A DNA stretch of 6,614 nt from Candidatus Margulisiibacteriota bacterium (GTDB lineage Bacteria > Margulisbacteria > Termititenacia > Termititenacales > Termititenacaceae), in the NCBI GenBank assembly GCA_031264205.1, contig JAISEH010000083.1, positions 1-6,614 on the forward strand, written 5' to 3'. This document shows positions 5,172 through 6,614 of this stretch, one piece after another. Positions within the stretch are counted from its first letter, which is position 1. Each line of letters opens with the position of its first letter. The notes under the pieces are model-generated. The model made no database searches. It saw only the letters and a program-made list of their open reading frames with translations, and was not told where the DNA came from. The translations under genes were made by a program, and so were the position numbers.

Positions 5172-6614
5172 GCTCGATCACGTCTCTTAATTTATTATTC
5201 AGCTCTTCCACGCTGGCAAAATCGCGCGGATCGAGCGGTTGATTTAAAATCACTTCACCTTTGATCTTGGCTTTCCAATCTGGCAGACGGCGGTGGCGCG
5301 GATAAATCTCGTAAGCGCCTTTGATTTTTACCGGCACGATTTTTTTGCCGAGCTTATGTGCCAGCAAAGCCGCGCCGATCTTAAATTCATCAAGCTGCCC
5401 GTCAAAAGAGCGCGTGCCTTCCGGAAAAACGATCAGCGAACAGCCTTGCCGCAAAACGTCCGCGCCGGCCTTGAGCGAAGCCAGCGCCTGACTCTGCTGC
5501 CGGTCGACATAGATGAGCGGCAGACGGCCGCCCAGCAGCCAGGCCAAAAAAGATAATTCCTTTTTGGCCAGCAGGTAGATTTTCCGCCGCGTCGCTTTGG
5601 GCATAGTAACCCAGAGCCAGATAATGTCCAGATAGGACTGATGATTGGGCGCGAAAATACAATTTTCGGTCGCGTACAGTTCGGGATTTTGGACTGTCAA
5701 GTTCCAGCGTTTGCGGGAAATATTTCCGCACACCCAGGTATAAAAAGACAGCAACGGATTGCCGCCGGGTCGGACTTTGTAGCGCAAGGGTCCGGTCAGC
5801 TGATCTTCCGAAGGCGCGCTCAAGGCCGGACAGCCAGCCACATATTCCACAATCTCTTTTAAATCCTGCTTGGCCGCCAGTTCTTCCAGATTTATGACCA
5901 CGCTCAGTCGCTGTTCCAAATAGGCCGCCAGATCGAGCAGTCTTAAAGAATCGACTTTTAATTCCAGCAAGGTGGTGTCTCGATAAAAAACCTTCACATC
6001 ATTAAATTTTTCCGCCAGGATTTTCAAAATCTCCTTCTGGCGCGGCTCGTCCGGTTTGTACGGCCGGCGCGTGTCCTGACCGGCGCCGCGCTGATACTTG
6101 CCCTGCTCAAGTTCTTTGATGACATTGCGCACCACACTTTTTCTCGTGGAGTTGCGCGGCAGCGGCGTGAACGATACGGCAAACGCGGAAATCGTTTTGT
6201 AACTCGGCAAATCTTTGTTCATTTTTTCGATTTCGGCTTTGAGGTGCGCGTAACTTTCTTTATTTTTTTCCCGCGGCACGACGACCGCAAAAACATTTTC
6301 CGCGCCGGCGATGCGGTAACCAAAAACTGAGATTTCCTCGATCAACGGCGAGTATTGATAGTAGGCTTCCAGCTCCTCGGGGTAAACATTTTCGCCGGAG
6401 TCCAGAACTATCATGTTTTTGAAACGGCCGGTGATATGCAATTCACCGCGTTTATCTTTGAAACCAAGATCGCCGGTATTGAACCAGCCGTCTTTGTCAA
6501 AAGCCTCGGCGTTGGCCTGCGGATTGTTGTAGTAGCCGGGCGTCACCGACACGCCGCGCATCCAAATCTCACCGATACCGTCTTTATTGATATTGCGCAG
6601 CGTCACTTCATTGC
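5164..6614 (-). CDS. AMP-forming acyl ligase / acyl carrier / PlsC acyltransferase fusion (5'-partial)
   Basis: The frame runs off the window; the GTG at 6606 is internal, since upstream codons continue the ligase fold. Residue numbers here count from that GTG. The C-terminal part of an ANL-family ligase is seen in GWFNTGDL (40-47), GRFKNMIVLDSGENVYPEELE (60-80) and the K156 region, where the catalytic lysine is expected. An acyl carrier-like domain follows (about 190-257) with S220 in VDSLRLL as probable phosphopantetheine site. A PlsC/LPLAT domain covers 310-460: NHQSYLD (H322, D327, the HX4D motif) and FPEGTRS (394-400). Inferred role: activate a fatty acid, hold it on the tethered carrier, and transfer it to lysophospholipid or a similar acceptor at the membrane. 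In E. coli Aas the acyltransferase comes first and no carrier lies between, so this is a different architecture. It lies upstream of rlmN and probably shares its mRNA. Confidence 0.9.
   Translation of the reverse strand, partial: NEVTLRNINKDGIGEIWMRGVSVTPGYYNNPQANAEAFDKDGWFNTGDLGFKDKRGELHITGRFKNMIVLDSGENVYPEELEAYYQYSPLIEEISVFGYRIAGAENVFAVVVPREKNKESYAHLKAEIEKMNKDLPSYKTISAFAVSFTPLPRNSTRKSVVRNVIKELEQGKYQRGAGQDTRRPYKPDEPRQKEILKILAEKFNDVKVFYRDTTLLELKVDSLRLLDLAAYLEQRLSVVINLEELAAKQDLKEIVEYVAGCPALSAPSEDQLTGPLRYKVRPGGNPLLSFYTWVCGNISRKRWNLTVQNPELYATENCIFAPNHQSYLDIIWLWVTMPKATRRKIYLLAKKELSFLAWLLGGRLPLIYVDRQQSQALASLKAGADVLRQGCSLIVFPEGTRSFDGQLDEFKIGAALLAHKLGKKIVPVKIKGAYEIYPRHRRLPDWKAKIKGEVILNQPLDPRDFASVEELNNKLRDVIERA

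Overview
The window is bacterial: short intergenic gaps, Shine-Dalgarno sites, overlapping genes, GTG starts and a canonical rlmN. GC looks close to 50%, with one strongly AT-rich regulatory gap. The organism cannot be fixed from the sequence. The ligase-ACP-acyltransferase fusion and the radical SAM peptide locus would suit an uncultivated anaerobe (gut or sediment), but this is a guess.

Layout. (1) Bases 1-97 hold the C-terminal end of an unidentified plus-strand gene. (2) Bases 145-3627, all on the minus strand, form the centre of the window. In transcription order they encode a 495-residue protein carrying 79 cysteines, almost all spaced exactly four residues apart (CXXX repeats); a 97-residue accessory protein 4 bases downstream; a 409-residue radical SAM/SPASM enzyme overlapping it by ATGA; and, after a hairpin element containing a perfect 26-bp palindrome, a 121-residue protein that appears distantly homologous to the 97-residue one. 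(3) Bases 3628-3798 are an AT-rich divergent regulatory region with two interlocked sigma70-like promoters and four copies of a GTATAAGT-like motif. (4) A small XRE-type regulator reads away on the plus strand. (5) Bases 4158-6614 (minus strand) are housekeeping: rlmN, overlapped by 8 bp with a fusion of an AMP-forming acyl ligase, an acyl carrier domain and a PlsC-type acyltransferase, cut by the window edge.

How it works together. The cysteine-rich protein, radical SAM/SPASM enzyme and small partners match the logic of the CXXX-repeat radical SAM peptide-modification systems known from comparative genomics. The enzyme would install many modifications, plausibly thioether links, on the repeat array, helped by the two small proteins. 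The XRE protein probably controls its own promoter and the operon through the shared motifs. Unusual points are the size of the target (about 325 residues of repeat after a 138-residue N-terminal region), a Gly/non-Gly alternation giving an eight-residue super-repeat, and the duplicated accessory family. No peptidase, transporter or immunity gene is visible here, so the product's fate is unknown.
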